From the NCBI GenBank assembly GCA_934101625.1, contig CAKORV010000014.1, positions 1 through 24,860 of the forward strand: 24,860 nucleotides of DNA, in the 5' to 3' direction. The notes below the pieces were generated by a model, which did not search any database, was not told the origin of the DNA, and saw only the letters and a program-made list of their open reading frames with translations. A program made the position numbers and the translations under genes. Shown here one piece after another: positions 22,684-24,860 of the stretch (position 1 is its first letter; every line of letters begins with the position of its first letter). The DNA is from an uncultured Bacilli bacterium. GTDB taxonomy: Bacteria > Bacillota_I > Bacilli_A > RF39 > UBA660.

Positions 22684-24732
22684 ATGGAAAAAGATATAAA
22701 AAAGAGTGCTAAGTTAACATTATTAGTAGGAATATTAATGTTAATTGTAATCGCAACATCAACTACATACGCTTATTTTAAAACAAGAATTAAAAGTCCT
22801 GGATCTAAGATAAGTGTAACAGGTAGTAATTTTAGTTTGAATATAACTGATAATGCATTGACTGCTAGTGGTTTAAAACCAATATATGATAAAAATAAAT
22901 CTACACAGGCAGTAAAGAAAGAATTTACTATATCTATTGGAAGTGATGGAATAACAAGTGCTTGTTATGATTTATATATAGATGTAACTTCATTAGGAGA
23001 AAACTTAAGAAATAAATATTTCAAATATGAATTAACTAATGGAACAGATACATATACAGGAAGTTTTAATGGAAGAACAGATGGTAGCCAAATACTAATA
23101 ATAAGAAATCAAAATATAAATAATACAAATACATCAAATAGTTATACTTTATATTTATGGTTAAGTTATAGTGAAACAGAAGAACAAATAGATATACTTT
23201 CTGGAGATAGTACTTCAAGAACATTTAAAGGCAGAATACTAGCAAAAGCAGTAACTGGTACTTGTAAAGAAAGTGATACTGATCCAACAACTTATATGGC
23301 AAGTGTAGTAGTTAGAAATGGTTCAAGTGATAGTGTAAAAAAAGAAGTATTAAAAAATGGTACAGTTGTTTTTACAATAACACCAAAAGAGGGTTATACA
23401 TTAGAAGATGCCACGATAAATTGTGAAAATGGGGTTTTAGAAGGAAATAAATTAACAATAACAAATATGCAAAGTGATACAACATGTGTTATACAATTGG
23501 GTGAAGATGGACCGTATGCAACAGGTACATTAGCATCACAAATATTGAAAGATAATCCAGTTATTAAAGTTAGAACTGATTTTAGTGTGGCAAACACCGA
23601 TGATACTACTGGTACTATATATGTACAAAGTAGTACATCTACAAGTCAAATGACAGAAGACACTGATGGAGATGGTATAGGTGAAGATACCTACTATTAT
23701 TCAGGTAACACAACAAATAACTGGATAAAGTTTGGAGGTTATTATGTTTACCGTGGTACTAACAGTGCAGGAACAAAAACAAGAGATTTTGATACAATGG
23801 AAAAATGTACAAGTAATTCAATTTATGGAAATAATTGTACAGCTATCTTTAAAAGTTATTATTGGAGGATAGTAAGAATAAATGAAGATGGAAGTGTAAG
23901 ACTTGCTTATCACGGAGAATCAACAGAAGAAACAAAACCAATAATAGATTCAGTTGCTAATCATTGGTGGAATAATGAAGGTCATGATGATTCTTCTTAT
24001 TTAGATACTAATTATGCATCAAGAGCAAAAACGGCAATTGATTATTGGTATATGGATAAATTTGTAGATAAAAACAATGGAACATCATACAATTTTGATG
24101 ACTATGTAAGTTTGACTGCTTTATATTGTAGTGAACAAGCTTATTATAAAAGAGTAGAAACTACAAATGGATATTATTACAGGTCAATAGCACAATTAAG
24201 AGCAACGGCAAATACGCCTTCATATTTATGTGGCGGAGATGGATTGGGAGGAACAGCAACAACAGTTTCAGGAACAGCAAAAAAATTATCAGCGAGTACA
24301 GCATCAGGCGGAACAGGAACTCTTTATTGTACATCTACTGAGTCTTATGAACCTTCAAAATCTTGGTATGGATTTAGAAAATTAGATACTACAACAAAAT
24401 GTCCAATAGCAATGCTAACACTAGATGAATATATGTATGCGGGATATAAATACGGTTCACAGTATAATTCAGATGACTATAAAATACATTTATTTGTAAA
24501 TTCAAATAATGCAAAAATATCTGGAGTAACAAATATATATACATTTACACCTTGGACAGATGAAAAGACTCTTTATATTACATATAGTGGTTATTCAGAT
24601 AATAATTCAGAAGGTGGAATAAGACCATCATTATCACTAAAAGCTTGTGTTAAATATTTAAGTGGTGATGGTACTCCATCTAATCCATATACTGTAACAA
24701 TAGATAGTGCATGTTCATCAGCAGAAAATTAG
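22684..24732 (+). CDS. Surface/secreted protein 4, mosaic of proteins 2 and 3
   Basis: 682-residue paralogue with the same order: anchor helix 11-31, beta domain, InlB-like repeat, calcium-type loop DTDGDGIGED, lectin-like domain. Residues 1 to about 96 are identical to protein 3; from about residue 101 to 205 the sequence switches to that of protein 2 (VTSLGENLRNKYFKYELTNG, YSETEEQ.DILSGDSTSRTF). The C-terminal half is its own (NHWWNNEGHDDSSYLD, CPIAMLTLDEYMYAGYKYG, IYTFTPW, IRPSLSL) and is the most divergent of the four. Like protein 2 it carries an extra Cys-containing insert between NNWIKFG and YYWRIVR. The ending GDGTPSNPYTV is shared by proteins 2-4. Confidence 0.85.
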   Translation: MEKDIKKSAKLTLLVGILMLIVIATSTTYAYFKTRIKSPGSKISVTGSNFSLNITDNALTASGLKPIYDKNKSTQAVKKEFTISIGSDGITSACYDLYIDVTSLGENLRNKYFKYELTNGTDTYTGSFNGRTDGSQILIIRNQNINNTNTSNSYTLYLWLSYSETEEQIDILSGDSTSRTFKGRILAKAVTGTCKESDTDPTTYMASVVVRNGSSDSVKKEVLKNGTVVFTITPKEGYTLEDATINCENGVLEGNKLTITNMQSDTTCVIQLGEDGPYATGTLASQILKDNPVIKVRTDFSVANTDDTTGTIYVQSSTSTSQMTEDTDGDGIGEDTYYYSGNTTNNWIKFGGYYVYRGTNSAGTKTRDFDTMEKCTSNSIYGNNCTAIFKSYYWRIVRINEDGSVRLAYHGESTEETKPIIDSVANHWWNNEGHDDSSYLDTNYASRAKTAIDYWYMDKFVDKNNGTSYNFDDYVSLTALYCSEQAYYKRVETTNGYYYRSIAQLRATANTPSYLCGGDGLGGTATTVSGTAKKLSASTASGGTGTLYCTSTESYEPSKSWYGFRKLDTTTKCPIAMLTLDEYMYAGYKYGSQYNSDDYKIHLFVNSNNAKISGVTNIYTFTPWTDEKTLYITYSGYSDNNSEGGIRPSLSLKACVKYLSGDGTPSNPYTVTIDSACSSAEN

Positions 24733-24740
24733 AAATGATC

Positions 24741-24783
24741 AAAAGATACTAGACAACATCATTAAATTGTGGTATTCTTTAGT
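24741..24783 (+). terminator. Possible weak terminator after surface protein 4
   Basis: AAAGATAC and ACAA (24742-24757) can pair with TTGT and GTATTCTTT (24767-24780), with bulges and only a short T-run. Unlike the other copies, there is no AAAACTGAA hairpin here. Confidence 0.3.
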
Positions 24784-24792
24784 GGTAAAACA

Positions 24793-24860
24793 AATGAAAG
24801 AGATGTTATATATAGGAGTTTATAGAGAGTTAGTGGTTGGTGTAAACTAATAATGAATAT
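24793..24860 (+). promoter_or_regulatory. 5' part of a second T-box leader (truncated by window)
   Basis: AGAGAGTTAGTG followed by GTTGGTGTAAACTAATAAT (from 24824) is nearly identical to the Stem I upper part of the aspS T-box (7380-7411). The specifier codon and T-box sequence lie beyond the window, so the amino acid is unknown. The next gene should be a tRNA synthetase or an amino-acid gene. Confidence 0.75.

Larger units (their letters stand above)
22584..22943 (+). repeat. 360-bp perfect direct repeat, copy 2
   Basis: Identical to 20579-20938; see copy 1. The first difference is C versus T at 20939/22944. Confidence 0.9.

Noticed and set aside
1..24860. CRISPR arrays, tRNA or rRNA genes, transposase genes
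   Set aside because: No regularly spaced short repeats, no cloverleaf-like GC-rich segments and no transposase or integrase motifs were found on either strand by eye.
1..24860. A DGR reverse transcriptase or template repeat inside the window
   Set aside because: None of the proteins has reverse transcriptase motifs and no second copy of the 1190-1330 sequence was seen; the core, if real, is outside.

Overview
The window comes from a very AT-rich, low-GC Gram-positive-type bacterium. Shine-Dalgarno sites are of the AGGAGG type, promoters are sigma-A-like (TTGACA / TATAAT, often with an extended -10), and there is a T-box leader and a leader-controlled infC-rpmI-rplT operon. With the Ala/Lys/Asn-biased codons and the tandem InlB-repeat/lectin-like surface proteins, this suggests an uncultured host-associated member of the Bacilli (Mollicutes/RF39/Erysipelotrichales-like); the exact lineage is inference. 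All 20 genes end in TAA (15) or TAG (5), none in TGA, and Trp is always read as TGG in the genes examined.

Layout. (1) Positions 1-1408 hold the 3' part of a large secreted or surface protein whose C-terminal stretch (about 1190-1330) has the composition and codon pattern of a diversity-generating retroelement (DGR) variable region. (2) Positions 1474-5702 hold a tightly packed set: rsmE (16S rRNA methyltransferase), an acidic membrane-anchored protein, mtaB (tRNA ms2t6A methylthiotransferase) and a transglutaminase-like protein. (3) Positions 5704-9300 hold cysS, a candidate small RNA with its own promoter and terminator, an Asp-specific T-box and aspS. (4) A convergent membrane protein with a CxxCxxC motif (9312-10034, minus) lies next to a divergently transcribed rpoD-type sigma factor (10162-11685). 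(5) Positions 11690-12650 contain no protein gene but carry an ORF-less group II intron-like RNA with a textbook 34-nt domain V, framed by a promoter-like sequence and a terminator. (6) Positions 12696-14101 hold the infC leader/attenuator, infC with an AUA start codon, rpmI, and an rplT with an unusual C-terminal SAP/Rho-N-like extension. (7) Two small unknown genes follow, then a FemAB-type peptidoglycan bridge enzyme (minus) divergent from eno, then a zinc-dependent phospholipase C-like gene. (8) Positions 18491-24732 hold three tandem paralogues of the surface-protein family seen at the left edge, each with its own promoter and terminator, sharing a perfect 360-bp repeat and showing clear mosaicism. 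The window ends inside the 5' part of a second T-box leader.

How it fits together. Most of the window is translation and tRNA/rRNA-modification housekeeping (rsmE, mtaB, cysS, aspS, infC-rpmI-rplT) plus core transcription and glycolysis. It is bracketed by members of one rapidly diversifying extracellular family. That family varies in two ways visible here: segmental recombination or gene conversion among tandem copies (right), and probably targeted, retroelement-driven diversification of a lectin-like ligand-binding face (left). No reverse transcriptase or template repeat was seen in the window, so the DGR core would have to lie elsewhere.
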